This document shows, in pieces, positions 7,212 to 14,915 of a DNA stretch of 45,495 nt. The stretch spans positions 1-45,495 of the forward strand of contig PCWN01000002.1 of NCBI GenBank assembly GCA_002787355.1, given 5' to 3'. The position numbers were made by a program, and so were the translations under genes. Under the pieces are notes generated by a model that did not search any database, was not told where the DNA came from, and saw only the letters and a program-made list of their open reading frames with translations. The DNA comes from Candidatus Magasanikbacteria bacterium CG11_big_fil_rev_8_21_14_0_20_39_34. Its GTDB lineage: Bacteria > Patescibacteriota > Patescibacteriia > Magasanikbacterales > UBA922. Position 1 is the first letter of the stretch. The number at the start of each line of letters is the position of its first letter.

Positions 7212-8243
7212 ATGAAAAATACTATGGAAGAAGAAAGACCCCTCCAACCTGAACTTCTCTCAGAGAATGAGGCAAATTTGGAGCAAACCCTCCGCCCACA
7301 ATTTTTGGGTCACTTTATTGGACAAGATACCATAAAAAAACAACTCCACATTGCCATTGCAGCGGCCGGTTCACGTGATGAGCCCATAGAGCATGTTCTG
7401 CTCTATGGAAACCCCGGACTTGGAAAAACCACCCTCGCACATATCATTGCCCGTGAGATGCAAAGTAATATAAAAGTTACCTCTGGACCTGCCCTTGAAA
7501 AAGTTGGAGACCTTGCCGCCATTCTTTCTAACCTCGAAAAAGGAGATGTCCTTTTTATAGATGAAATCCACCGCCTCAACAAAACCATAGAAGAAGTCCT
7601 CTACTCAGCGATGGAAGATTTTGCCCTGGATATTATTATTGGAAAAGGCCCTACAGCAAGAACCTTGCGTATGCCGCTTGAGCCCTTTACACTCATTGGA
7701 GCCACCACACGAATGAACCTCATTTCTGGACCTCTCCGTGATCGTTTTGGACATCTCTTTCATCTTAATTTTTATACTCCCGCAGACGTAGAAAAAATTG
7801 TTCAGAGAAGCTCTTCTATTCTTGACGTCAACCTCCAATCACAAGCAAATGCCCTTATTGCAAACCGCGCGAGACGAACTCCCCGTGTTGCAAACCGCCT
7901 CCTCAAGAGAGTACGGGATTATGCAACCGTACACGGAGATGGTATAATAACGGAAGAATTAGCCCTCGCAGCTCTGAATCTCTTGGATATCGACCAGTAT
8001 GGCCTGGATACGGTAGATCGAAAAATCCTTATTGCTATCATAGAAAAATTTCAGGGTGGCCCTGTAGGGCTCTCAACCCTTGCAGCTGCAACCAGCCAAG
8101 ATATGGATACACTTGAAATCATCTATGAACCATATTTGCTCCAAATCGGGATGCTAGAAAGAACTCCTCGCGGAAGAAAAGTAACGGATATGGCCATCAA
8201 ACACATCCAAAGTACCCAAAAATCATCAATACCATCCTTATGA
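7212..8243 (+). CDS. ruvB: Holliday junction branch-migration ATPase RuvB
   Basis: 343 aa AAA+ motor that drives branch migration with RuvA during recombination and repair. The Walker A motif 'GNPGLGKTT' is at residues 66-74 and Walker B 'LFIDEIH' ends at 120. The sensor 1 region 'TLIGATTR', the Arg finger region 'GPLRDRFG' and the C-terminal winged helix ('GGPVGLSTLAAATSQD', 'LERTPRGRKVTD') all follow in order. Length is normal. It starts with a short N-terminal tail before 'LRPQFLGHFIGQD'. The next gene overlaps its stop by four bases (ATGA), so the downstream membrane gene is probably co-translated. Confidence 0.97.
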   Translation: MKNTMEEERPLQPELLSENEANLEQTLRPQFLGHFIGQDTIKKQLHIAIAAAGSRDEPIEHVLLYGNPGLGKTTLAHIIAREMQSNIKVTSGPALEKVGDLAAILSNLEKGDVLFIDEIHRLNKTIEEVLYSAMEDFALDIIIGKGPTARTLRMPLEPFTLIGATTRMNLISGPLRDRFGHLFHLNFYTPADVEKIVQRSSSILDVNLQSQANALIANRARRTPRVANRLLKRVRDYATVHGDGIITEELALAALNLLDIDQYGLDTVDRKILIAIIEKFQGGPVGLSTLAAATSQDMDTLEIIYEPYLLQIGMLERTPRGRKVTDMAIKHIQSTQKSSIPSL

Positions 8244-8554
8244 GTATTCCCCTTTACAGTTTTCTTTTTGCATATATTCTCTTTCTTATTTTCTTCGTTA
8301 TTTTTTATATTCTTATCGTTTATCATATTCACATTAGTGCTTCGTATACTATATTTAGTTTTTTCATAACCTTTTTTGTAGGCACCTGTGCAATTCTTAC
8401 ATTCTACTTCACATGGCATCTTCTCTCAGACGTAGACTGGAAAAAACGAGTTGTTCTTTTTGAAAACAATTCCATGACCCTCTTTGAAAAACCTGCCCCC
8501 ATACCTCTTGATGAAAATGTTCCGGGTACCCAAGATGAAGTTAACTTTAATTAG
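8240..8554 (+). CDS. small membrane protein, two predicted helices
   Basis: 104 aa, unrecognised. Two hydrophobic stretches, about residues 5-30 ('FLFAYILFLIFFVIFYILIV') and 37-60, are followed by a soluble tail starting with 'HLLSDVDWKKRVVLFE', which ends in an acidic segment. The start overlaps the ruvB stop (ATGA) and the stop lies 4 nt before the next membrane gene. The tight spacing suggests it works with, or is made together with, the bPH2-type protein downstream. No function is claimed. Confidence 0.7.
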   Translation: MSIPLYSFLFAYILFLIFFVIFYILIVYHIHISASYTIFSFFITFFVGTCAILTFYFTWHLLSDVDWKKRVVLFENNSMTLFEKPAPIPLDENVPGTQDEVNFN

Positions 8555-8558
8555 TCTT

Positions 8559-9116
8559 ATGGATATTGCACGCTTTATCAAAAAAAAGTCATACGAAAAA
8601 ATAGAACTTGTCCTCAGAAGACACGTTATCACGTTTTTGGCACATGTTTTTCTTTTTGCACTCCTCATGCTTGCGCCTGTCATCTTCTACTTTATTCTCA
8701 AAAATCTTTTCCCGGGTATTTTTGAAATGGAAATTATATATATATTCCTGGTGCTTGGTACCAGTATCTTTTACATGACCGCATATCTTCTGTTTTTTGT
8801 GCACTTCTTGGATTACTACCTTGACCTCTGGATTGTTACCAACGATAGAATTATAGATATAGAACAATTTGGACTTTTTTCTCGTACTATATCCGAGTTG
8901 GATCTTTTCCGTATACAAGATGTTACAAGTAATGTACATGGTTTTTTCCCCACCATGCTCAACTATGGAAATATACATGTAAAAACAGCTTCTTCAAATA
9001 TAGATATTGTATTTAGAAATGTACGCGACCCCAATACCATCCGAGAACAGTTGATCAAACTTTCAGATGAAGATAGAAAATTTCATTACAAACAAGACAA
9101 GGACGAAAATCAATAA
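8559..9116 (+). CDS. bacterial PH-domain (YdbS/DUF304-like) membrane protein
   Basis: 185 aa. Two transmembrane helices, about residues 25-50 and 60-85, are followed by a soluble domain. Its start, 'YYLDLWIVTNDRIIDIEQFGLF', is the bPH2 pattern (Trp-x-Val/Ile-T-ND-R-I-x-D), and it continues with 'ISELDLFRIQDVTSNVHG' and 'GNIHVKTAS'. Members are membrane proteins of uncertain role, some linked to envelope stress. The frame is open upstream to 8484, but the ATG at 8559 follows the previous stop directly and precedes the conserved part. Second of three small membrane genes after ruvB. Confidence 0.75.
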   Translation: MDIARFIKKKSYEKIELVLRRHVITFLAHVFLFALLMLAPVIFYFILKNLFPGIFEMEIIYIFLVLGTSIFYMTAYLLFFVHFLDYYLDLWIVTNDRIIDIEQFGLFSRTISELDLFRIQDVTSNVHGFFPTMLNYGNIHVKTASSNIDIVFRNVRDPNTIREQLIKLSDEDRKFHYKQDKDENQ

Positions 9117-9122
9117 TATTTC

Positions 9123-9428
9123 ATGATTCTTCAAACTTTTTTTGAACTTCCTATTTTTATAAAGGGAATTATCCTCTATCTTGTGATCATAAATGGGATC
9201 ACTTTTTTTATTTTTGGACTAGACAAATATAAATCTCGAAAAAAATATAGACGTATATCTGAAAAATCTCTTTGGATAGCATCTCTTCTTGGTGGCTCTC
9301 CTACTGCACTGTTTGCTATGAAGTTTTTTCGACATAAAACAAAAAAAACGAGCTTTCAAGCCGGAATTATTCTCATACTGGCTCTCCAACTCGGTCTCAT
9401 TTTTTTCTTTCTCTCAAAAAAATTCTAA
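9123..9428 (+). CDS. DUF1294 family membrane protein
   Basis: 101 aa with the DUF1294 signature: an N-terminal helix, 'FGLDKYKSRKKYRRISEKSL', 'SLLGGSPTALFAMKFFRHKT' and a last helix. The family is widespread, membrane-bound and without a settled function. It follows the bPH2-type gene by 6 nt and is closed by a strong GC-rich terminator at 9440-9467. Confidence 0.85.
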   Translation: MILQTFFELPIFIKGIILYLVIINGITFFIFGLDKYKSRKKYRRISEKSLWIASLLGGSPTALFAMKFFRHKTKKTSFQAGIILILALQLGLIFFFLSKKF

Positions 9429-9439
9429 ATTGTCTTTCC

Positions 9440-9467
9440 GGCCCCGATCAACGATCGGGGCCTTTTT
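9440..9467 (+). terminator. GC-rich terminator of the ruvB group
   Basis: GGCCCCGATC-AAC-GATCGGGGCC followed by TTTTT on the plus strand only. Its stem is much richer in GC than other terminators here and it borders the GC-rich gene to its right. Two direct copies of AGGTGGGTT follow between 9467 and 9493. Confidence 0.85.
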
Positions 9468-9490
9468 AGGTGGGTTTTTGTATAGGTGGG

Positions 9491-10108
9491 TTAGCGCTGA
9501 GGCAGAAGGGTTCCCAGTTCTGAGCGGACCTGTTCTTCCTCACAGTGGGGGCAGTTCATCAAGGCCCGTTGCAGCTCGCCTTGGATCTGCGTGCGAGAGA
9601 AGATCTTCTGCACCAGTTCATCGGCCATCTCAGAGCGGCCCGTGGCGTTGAAGTAGGCGATGATCCGGCTGCAGTTGGGATGACTCCGGTCAAACCCCGC
9701 CGTCCGCCACTGCTCCATACGGTAGGCCCGGGAGTGAATCCCACTCGTCCAGTAGGACAGATGCATGCCCATGGACGCGACCATCAGGATGCCGTGAATG
9801 ATGGTGGGATCGCGGTACACCATCATCCCATAGGCCCCGAAAGCGATGAGCGGTGCGTACATCAGGAAGAGGCGGTTGAACCGCTCGCGACGGCTGAAGG
9901 CCGCAAACGGAACCAAAAGGGAGGCGAAAAGCGCCACCAACATCAACACCCAGACGGAGTTGAGCGCCGAGTTGATCTGCTCGCTCGAGTACGGGATACT
10001 CGCGAGACACCCCACCAGAAACCAAAGTACATACCACATGACGATTGCTCTCCATAGTGCGCTTACCGACGCCTCCTGGTCACCCATTGACCAGAAGCTC
10101 GGTTTCAT
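9491..10108 (-). CDS. GC-rich orphan membrane protein
   Basis: Up to 205 aa, unrecognised. Hydrophobic segments lie near residues 20-40 ('VMWYVLWFLVGCLASI'), 50-72, 80-97 and 103-122. A soluble, Arg-rich tail follows, ending in 'ALMNCPHCEEEQ', a CxxC that might bind metal. GC is about 63 percent in a sampled 60-base line against about 27 percent in a line just upstream. Start is uncertain: the promoter predicts transcription from about 10102, which would exclude the ATG at 10108 and favour 10087 or 10039 (the latter has GGAG 10 nt upstream). Antisense frames over the same DNA look like shadows. Divergent from trmB-like 10179 with overlapping promoters. Composition suggests recent transfer or unusual selection. 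Confidence 0.6.
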   Translation of the reverse strand: MKPSFWSMGDQEASVSALWRAIVMWYVLWFLVGCLASIPYSSEQINSALNSVWVLMLVALFASLLVPFAAFSRRERFNRLFLMYAPLIAFGAYGMMVYRDPTIIHGILMVASMGMHLSYWTSGIHSRAYRMEQWRTAGFDRSHPNCSRIIAYFNATGRSEMADELVQKIFSRTQIQGELQRALMNCPHCEEEQVRSELGTLLPQR

Positions 10109-10116
10109 ACTATAAT
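10087..10116 (+). promoter_or_regulatory. promoter of the first TrmB regulator
   Basis: TTGACC (10087-10092), 18-nt spacer, TATAAT (10111-10116). It sits inside the 5' end of the GC-rich minus-strand gene; predicted start about 10123, upstream of the operator. Confidence 0.7.
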
Positions 10117-10137
10117 TTATATATTAAGAGTGGCCAA
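10109..10137 (-). promoter_or_regulatory. promoter of the GC-rich membrane gene
   Basis: Minus strand TTGGCC (10137-10132), 17-nt spacer, TATAGT (10114-10109). It overlaps the -10 of the opposing promoter, so the two probably compete. Its -35 touches the inverted repeat at 10137-10165. Confidence 0.6.
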
Positions 10138-10165
10138 TATCACCCTAAGGTGATATGTATCACCT
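10137..10165. promoter_or_regulatory. overlapping inverted repeats, likely TrmB operator
   Basis: ATATCACC-CTAA-GGTGATAT (10137-10156) overlaps AGGTGAT-ATGT-ATCACCT (10148-10165). Both are perfect. The second has the same 7-4-7 layout and GGTG/CACC core as the repeat before the other TrmB gene (39539-39556). It lies between the promoter and the start codon of 10179. Confidence 0.7.
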
Positions 10166-10178
10166 CTAATAAAAATTT

Positions 10179-10940
10179 ATGTACAGTGACATCCTTGAAG
10201 AAGCCGGGCTTACCCCAAATGAATCAAAAATTTACGAAGCACTTCTCTACATAGGAGAATCCCCCGTTTCTCAAATTTCTATAAAATCCGGAGTACACAG
10301 AAGAAATGTTTACGATGCGCTGAACCGACTTGTAGACAAAGGTCTTGTGTGTCCTATTTTTCAAAAGGGGGAAAATATTTACAAAGCGGTTGAACCACAA
10401 AAAGTCATTCAAATCATTGAAAGCAAAAAGAAAAAATTGGAAGCCATACTCCCCGACTTACAAAGCATGTACGATTCCGACCCAAAAAAAGAAGCCGCAT
10501 ATATTTATAAAGGAATTGAAGGCTATAAAAATTATCGAATAGATCTTCTCCGTGTTGGTCAAGAAACCCACTTCCTGGGTGCAAAGGGTTTATGGCTCAG
10601 TAAACAAATTGATGAATCCTTTAGACAACAATATATTGAACCTTTTCACGCGCAAAAAAACAAACATCTTTACCTTTTTGACCCACGAGTAAAATATGAA
10701 CTCCCCAAAGCAACAGCCAATATCTGTGGCGAATTTAAATTTCTTCCAGAATCCTATTCTACCCCGGGAATTGTAGATATCTTTGGTGACCATGTGGTTA
10801 CCTTCACCAGTGTAGGCATAGGAAATATTGGTGAAGATGTCACTATTTTTGTAATGATCAATCCTGAGCTTGCAAAGACCTACAAAACATGGTTTCAACT
10901 CATTTGGGATATGCTTCCCAAAAACACCTCGAAAGATTAA
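10179..10940 (+). CDS. TrmB-family transcriptional regulator
   Basis: 253 aa. The N-terminal winged helix (about residues 5-65: 'AGLTPNESKIYEALLYIGES', 'GVHRRNVYDALNRLVDKGLV') is the TrmB type, with a dimer helix near residues 75-95. The C-terminal effector domain begins at 'AAYIYKGIEGYKNYRIDLLR'. TrmB proteins regulate sugar uptake and central carbon genes in response to sugars. This one lies 72 nt before a transketolase gene. It is a full-length paralogue of 38766-39530, sharing 'YIYRGIEGFKNYMREI'-like and 'VDIFGDHVVTF'-like segments. Inverted repeats in its leader suggest it represses itself. Confidence 0.88.
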   Translation: MYSDILEEAGLTPNESKIYEALLYIGESPVSQISIKSGVHRRNVYDALNRLVDKGLVCPIFQKGENIYKAVEPQKVIQIIESKKKKLEAILPDLQSMYDSDPKKEAAYIYKGIEGYKNYRIDLLRVGQETHFLGAKGLWLSKQIDESFRQQYIEPFHAQKNKHLYLFDPRVKYELPKATANICGEFKFLPESYSTPGIVDIFGDHVVTFTSVGIGNIGEDVTIFVMINPELAKTYKTWFQLIWDMLPKNTSKD

Positions 10941-11012
10941 TTTTAAAAAGATATACACCATTCTTTTAAAAATAAAAATACGTTATACTGAATCTACCAC
11001 TTTATTCTTCAG

Positions 11013-12956
11013 ATGACTCCTATGCCAATTAGTATTCCACAAAATGAAAAAAAACTTACCAAAGAACAAATTACTTTTTTGAAAACATTTGCAACGTCCT
11101 GCCGATACTCCATTATTTCCATGCTCAAACAGTCCCAAAGTGGACATCCTGGTGGATCTCTTGGTTGTGCTGACTATCTTTCTCTTTTGTATGCTTTCCG
11201 TATATCCCAAACGGGAGAACCGCTTGTTGTCTCCAATGGCCATATTTCCCCGGCCGTCTATGCCGCACTTGCAGAACTTGGCATTATTCCCAAAAAAGAT
11301 GTCATAGAGGGTTTTCGAAAGATTGGTTACCCCTATGAAGGACATGTTACTCGACATGTACGTGGAGTAGATTATGGTACCGGTCCATTGGGAACGGGTG
11401 TATCGGCAGCATCCGGCTTTGCACTTGCCCAACAACTCCAATCCAACTCGAACACTTCCAATCATGCAAAAACCTTTGCCATGATAGGTGACGGAGAATC
11501 ACAAGAAGGTCAGGTCTATGAGATGATGAACTTCTCAAAAAAATATAAGCTCAACAATTTCATTGTTTTTATGGATTACAATGAAGTACAGCTTACCGAT
11601 TCATTAAAAAAAATCATGCCTATCAATCCGAAAAAAATTTTTGAAGCAGGGGGATGGGAAGTGATTGAGATGAATGGACATGATTTTCAAGATATGTGGA
11701 GTTCACTCAAACAAGCAGAAAAAATAGATGGAAAACCAGTACTTCTCCTTGCCCATACTATTATGGGAAAGGGAGTATCCTTCATGGAACAAACGGGAGC
11801 AAATATGCAATCAACCTGGCATGGAAAAGCTCCTAATGAAGCGCAGGCAAATGAGGCCTTACGGGAACTGGTCTTGAAGTCAGATGAAAGAAAACTACTT
11901 TCCAAATTCCAAAAGCAGGTGAAATGGAAACCAAAAGAAATGGAGCACAATACATTTCTTAAACCTAAAAAAATTCGCAACGGAGCACCACGAATATACA
12001 AAAAAGAGGAACTTACTGACTGCAGAACGGCTTACGGAAATGCACTTTTAGATCTTGCACAACTCAACCAAAATGTGGTGGCACTCACAGCCGACCTTGC
12101 AGATTCCGTAAAGACCTCCATCATGGAAAAAGAAATTCCAGAACGCCACTTTGATGTAGGAATTGCAGAACAACAGCTTGTCTCCTGCTCTGGTGGACTT
12201 TCTCTCTCCGGATTCACTCCCTTTTGTTCTACATTTGGGGCCTTTATGAGTAGCCGTGCAAAAGATCAAGCACGTGTGAACGATATCAATCAGGCAAATG
12301 TAAAAATGGTTGCCACTCACTGCGGACTCTCTGTAGGAGAAGATGGCCCGACACACCAAGCTATTGATGACATGGGATCATTCCTTGGTTTTTTCCATAC
12401 TGGAGTCATAGAACCTGCAGACCCAAATCAGTGTGATAGAATTATTCGTTACATTGCATCTCACTATGGAAATTTCTATGTACGTATGGGGCGCCACAAG
12501 TTTCCCGTCATTACCCGTGAAGATGGAAGCATCTTTTATGACGAAAACTATGAATATGTTTATGGCAAATCTGATGTCATACGAAAAGGAAAATCACTAA
12601 CCATTGCGGCAAGTGGTGCCACTGTATATGAAGCACTTCTTGCCATAGAAAATATAAAGAAAAAAAATCCAAAACTCTCCGTAGAACTTGTAGCGGTAAG
12701 CTCCATCAAAGAATTTGATAACACTCTCATTCAATCTATCAAAAAAACAAAAAATGTTCTCACCGTGGAAGATCATAATACCCACAATGGGCTCAGTTCC
12801 CAACTCTCCAAGTATCTTCACGACCATAAAATTTCTGTAAAAACATTTCGCTCTCTTGGAGTAGATCATTATCAACTCTCTGGGACTGCACAAGCCCTCT
12901 ACCAAGCAGCGGGGATAGACTCAAAAGGAATTCAAAAAGCAATTCTTACAAAGTAA
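11013..12956 (+). CDS. tkt: transketolase, single-chain
   Basis: 647 aa thiamine-diphosphate enzyme that moves two-carbon units between sugar phosphates in the non-oxidative pentose phosphate pathway. The N-half has 'QSGHPGGSLGCADYLSLLY' near residue 41, 'GPLGTGVSAASGFALA' and the ThDP/metal motif 'GDGESQEGQVYEMMNFS'. The middle domain has 'DLADSVKTSIM', 'DVGIAEQQ' with the catalytic Glu, and 'EDGPTHQAIDDMGSF'. The C-terminal domain has 'GASGATVYEALLA'-like and 'VLTVEDHNTHNGL'. N- and C-halves, split in many archaea, are joined here. The gene follows a TrmB regulator, and a TATACACCA half-operator lies at 10952-10960. Terminator at 12965-12990. Confidence 0.93.
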   Translation: MTPMPISIPQNEKKLTKEQITFLKTFATSCRYSIISMLKQSQSGHPGGSLGCADYLSLLYAFRISQTGEPLVVSNGHISPAVYAALAELGIIPKKDVIEGFRKIGYPYEGHVTRHVRGVDYGTGPLGTGVSAASGFALAQQLQSNSNTSNHAKTFAMIGDGESQEGQVYEMMNFSKKYKLNNFIVFMDYNEVQLTDSLKKIMPINPKKIFEAGGWEVIEMNGHDFQDMWSSLKQAEKIDGKPVLLLAHTIMGKGVSFMEQTGANMQSTWHGKAPNEAQANEALRELVLKSDERKLLSKFQKQVKWKPKEMEHNTFLKPKKIRNGAPRIYKKEELTDCRTAYGNALLDLAQLNQNVVALTADLADSVKTSIMEKEIPERHFDVGIAEQQLVSCSGGLSLSGFTPFCSTFGAFMSSRAKDQARVNDINQANVKMVATHCGLSVGEDGPTHQAIDDMGSFLGFFHTGVIEPADPNQCDRIIRYIASHYGNFYVRMGRHKFPVITREDGSIFYDENYEYVYGKSDVIRKGKSLTIAASGATVYEALLAIENIKKKNPKLSVELVAVSSIKEFDNTLIQSIKKTKNVLTVEDHNTHNGLSSQLSKYLHDHKISVKTFRSLGVDHYQLSGTAQALYQAAGIDSKGIQKAILTK

Positions 12957-12964
12957 CTCAAATA

Positions 12965-12990
12965 AAAAAACAGCCCATAGGCTGTTTTTT
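12965..12990. terminator. bidirectional terminator after transketolase
   Basis: AAACAGCC-CATA-GGCTGTTT with T runs on both sides; convergent with the minus-strand gene ending at 12995. Confidence 0.85.
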
Positions 12991-12994
12991 GTTT

Positions 12995-13342
12995 TTATCT
13001 TTCTTCCTCTTCTTGTGCTCTCTCAGCTGCGACTCTTTTTGCATGATCCAAACGCTTTCTTCCTCTATATGCCCTATCAAGTAACCGGAGGGCTTCTAAA
13101 ACATCTTCCAAATGCTTCGTATCAGAATCTGACAGACCTTGGTCTGGTCCTACTCGAAGCGCCGTTTCAAGTGCTCCCTTATCCAGGCCAGAACTTTTTA
13201 AAAAATTTGGCAAACGAGCTAAAAAAGTATCCATATTTTGTAGTCCTTCTTCCAAGGCAGCTTCAGGATTTTCAGCTTCAAGAGTTGGGGCACCAAGAGC
13301 CTCTAAAGTTCTTCGTGTTTCAGAAGATATTGGTCTCTTCAT
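12995..13342 (-). CDS. orphan helical charged protein, 115 aa
   Basis: Unrecognised. Starts MKRPISSETRRTLEALGAPT. It is highly charged and predicted almost all helical: Leu/Ala/Glu repeats from 25 to 60, a second block 'LSDSDTKHLEDVLEALRLLD', and a basic-to-acidic tail ending in 'AQEEEER'. No signal peptide or membrane helix. Start context is AAAAAATATG without a Shine-Dalgarno. It is the last of three minus-strand orphans (14755 to 12995) that resemble one another in charge and helical style but share no clear sequence repeats. Confidence 0.65.
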   Translation of the reverse strand: MKRPISSETRRTLEALGAPTLEAENPEAALEEGLQNMDTFLARLPNFLKSSGLDKGALETALRVGPDQGLSDSDTKHLEDVLEALRLLDRAYRGRKRLDHAKRVAAERAQEEEER

Positions 13343-13389
13343 ATTTTTTGATTATTGTGTGAATAAAAATTTAAAAATGATTGCATATT

Positions 13390-14202
13390 TTATTTCTTCC
13401 CCCCCAACCAAGCAGGTCTTCTTGCCCACAATTGAGCAAGTCTTCCTTGTGGAGCCTTAGGTCTTTGTGATGCTTCATATGCAATAATAGCATCACGTAA
13501 TTGAGAGGCCTCATGTATACTCAACTGTCCGTCATCATTCTGTTCCGAAAGCCTTCTCACAAACTCTTTTGCCAAGTCTGCTCCTTCTGAAGCTATAATG
13601 TCATCCCAATGTTTCATCACCGTATTTTTATCTCCATCAGAAATTTCCAGAGTTTTGTCGTAATATTCCCCTGACTCAGAGGCATTCACTATCTTCCGAA
13701 ATGCCACCAAAGCATCTTGAAAATCGCTTCGTTCACTTTCAAGATCCGCCCCACTATCCGCTGTATTCTCTGCCCTTTGTCTTGCAACCCCTTCAAGAAT
13801 ATCGGCTATTCTTTCAAATTTTGCCACAGCATCTTTTGCCTCTATATCCCCCGAAGTTTCTGCAAAGTCCCTCAATCTCTTAAGAGTGCTTCTATCATAG
13901 GCATCTGCTTCTACAGTAAGAGTATCTTCATTCCCCTCACGTGACGCAACAGTGATTTGTCTTAAAAGTTGCTCTTCTCGAGACGTCAATGCTACCCTCC
14001 CTCTTAAATCATCCTCATATCCAGGATCTAAAGCAAAATTTGGTTGACTACCTTCTGCCTCAGCCTCGTTTGCATGTGCTTCGTGCTCTTGTGCGGCATC
14101 AAGCTCACCATGTTCTCTGGCCGCACCAGCTAAATTTCTAAACTCATCAGGACCAAAGTTCAGTGTAGCTCGTGGGTCACCTTCTCTACTTAATTTTGCC
14201 AT
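13390..14202 (-). CDS. orphan helical acidic protein, 270 aa
   Basis: Unrecognised. Soluble, rich in Glu, Asp, Ala and Arg, and predicted mostly helical with no membrane segment. An N-terminal Ala/Glu/His-rich helix (about residues 27-52, 'AREHGELDAAQEHEAHANEA') precedes two longer helical blocks around 75-145 and 155-185. A C-terminal domain follows, including 'DDGQLSIHEASQLRDAIIAY', which faintly recalls an EF-hand-like loop, but I do not rely on that. The tail is basic, ending WLGGKK. Start context is AAAAAAATATG. It lies 47 nt before the 115-aa orphan, so both could be on one transcript. Confidence 0.65.
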   Translation of the reverse strand: MAKLSREGDPRATLNFGPDEFRNLAGAAREHGELDAAQEHEAHANEAEAEGSQPNFALDPGYEDDLRGRVALTSREEQLLRQITVASREGNEDTLTVEADAYDRSTLKRLRDFAETSGDIEAKDAVAKFERIADILEGVARQRAENTADSGADLESERSDFQDALVAFRKIVNASESGEYYDKTLEISDGDKNTVMKHWDDIIASEGADLAKEFVRRLSEQNDDGQLSIHEASQLRDAIIAYEASQRPKAPQGRLAQLWARRPAWLGGKK

Positions 14203-14267
14203 ATTTTTTTGTATATTATTACTGAAAAGTAGTATACCCTTTTATTATAATTATTCAAGCAAAGAAA

Positions 14268-14290
14268 AAGTCGCCCAACAAAAGACGACC
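14268..14290 (-). terminator. terminator after the 126-aa orphan
   Basis: On the minus strand GTCGTC and GGCGAC arms (one G-T pair) followed by TTTTTC. It separates the 126-aa orphan from the 270-aa one. Confidence 0.5.
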
Positions 14291-14374
14291 TATTTTATAC
14301 CTGAATATAGCTTCGTTGTCTTTTGTTTGTATTTTTGTTTTTGCGTCTTTTTTTGAAATCCTTTGTTTTCTCTA

Positions 14375-14755
14375 CTATGCATCCGATGCTTTTTCTGCTG
14401 CAGCACGTGCACGTTCCTCAGCAGCAATCCTATGAATTTCCAAATCCTCTTCAACTTTTGATCTTAATTCAGGAGATAATTCACCAGCCAAAAGACCTTC
14501 TAAATCTTCCTTACTTGGTAGACTTACCTGTATATCACCACTTTCTACGGCTCTTCGATATTCACGATACTGTTCTACTTTTTCTGCTCTTGCAGCACTT
14601 TCTGCTGCAGCCAATAACTCATCTGCTGATGCTCTCTCATAGTCAAGGGGACCATTTGGTACGCCCTCATCTTCCAATTTTCCAGCTTCCCTAGCAAGTT
14701 CTTCTGGTGATTTGAAGAAATCTGGATGTCGTTCGCCTCTTTTTTCATCTATCAT
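14375..14755 (-). CDS. orphan helical acidic protein, 126 aa
   Basis: Unrecognised. Starts MIDEKRGERHPDFF and ends in an Ala/Glu/Arg helix, 'ERARAAAEKASDA'. Predicted helices include 'SADELLAAAESAARAEKVEQ' and a segment 'SPELRSKVEEDLEIHRIAAE'. No signal peptide, membrane helix or cysteine. The A-rich leader ends in AAAAAAAATATG. It has its own predicted terminator at 14268-14290. It is similar in style to the two downstream orphans and to the acidic orphans at 35847 and 36468, perhaps lineage-specific cytosolic factors. Confidence 0.6.
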   Translation of the reverse strand: MIDEKRGERHPDFFKSPEELAREAGKLEDEGVPNGPLDYERASADELLAAAESAARAEKVEQYREYRRAVESGDIQVSLPSKEDLEGLLAGELSPELRSKVEEDLEIHRIAAEERARAAAEKASDA

Positions 14756-14862
14756 ATTTTTTTTAAGAAAATATTGAAAAAATTAACTCTTTTTGTATTT
14801 TATACAGTTAGTATATCATAAATTAACCCTTTTGTCAATAGAAAAATTCATCTAAAATAAGC

Positions 14863-14885
14863 AAAAACGGCTTTTTGCCGTTTTT
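14863..14885. terminator. terminator after efp
   Basis: AAAACGGC and GCCGTTTT arms with T runs on both strands; closes the epmA-efp unit on the minus strand. Confidence 0.8.
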
Positions 14886-14915
14886 GTATTTGCGTATATG
14901 AAAAAAAATTTTTTG

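Noticed and set aside
7212-8243. UGA recoded as glycine
   Set aside because: ruvB and other complete genes end at TGA at the expected family length, and conserved proteins read without internal TGA.
9440-9462. Terminator for the GC-rich minus-strand gene
   Set aside because: On the minus strand the hairpin is followed by GGAAAGAC, not a T run; it serves the plus strand.
9545-10057. 170-codon plus-strand frame over the GC-rich membrane gene
   Set aside because: GC-rich DNA keeps antisense frames open; the His/Arg-rich product lacks the coherent helices of the minus-strand protein, and the stretch has no matching plus-strand promoter.
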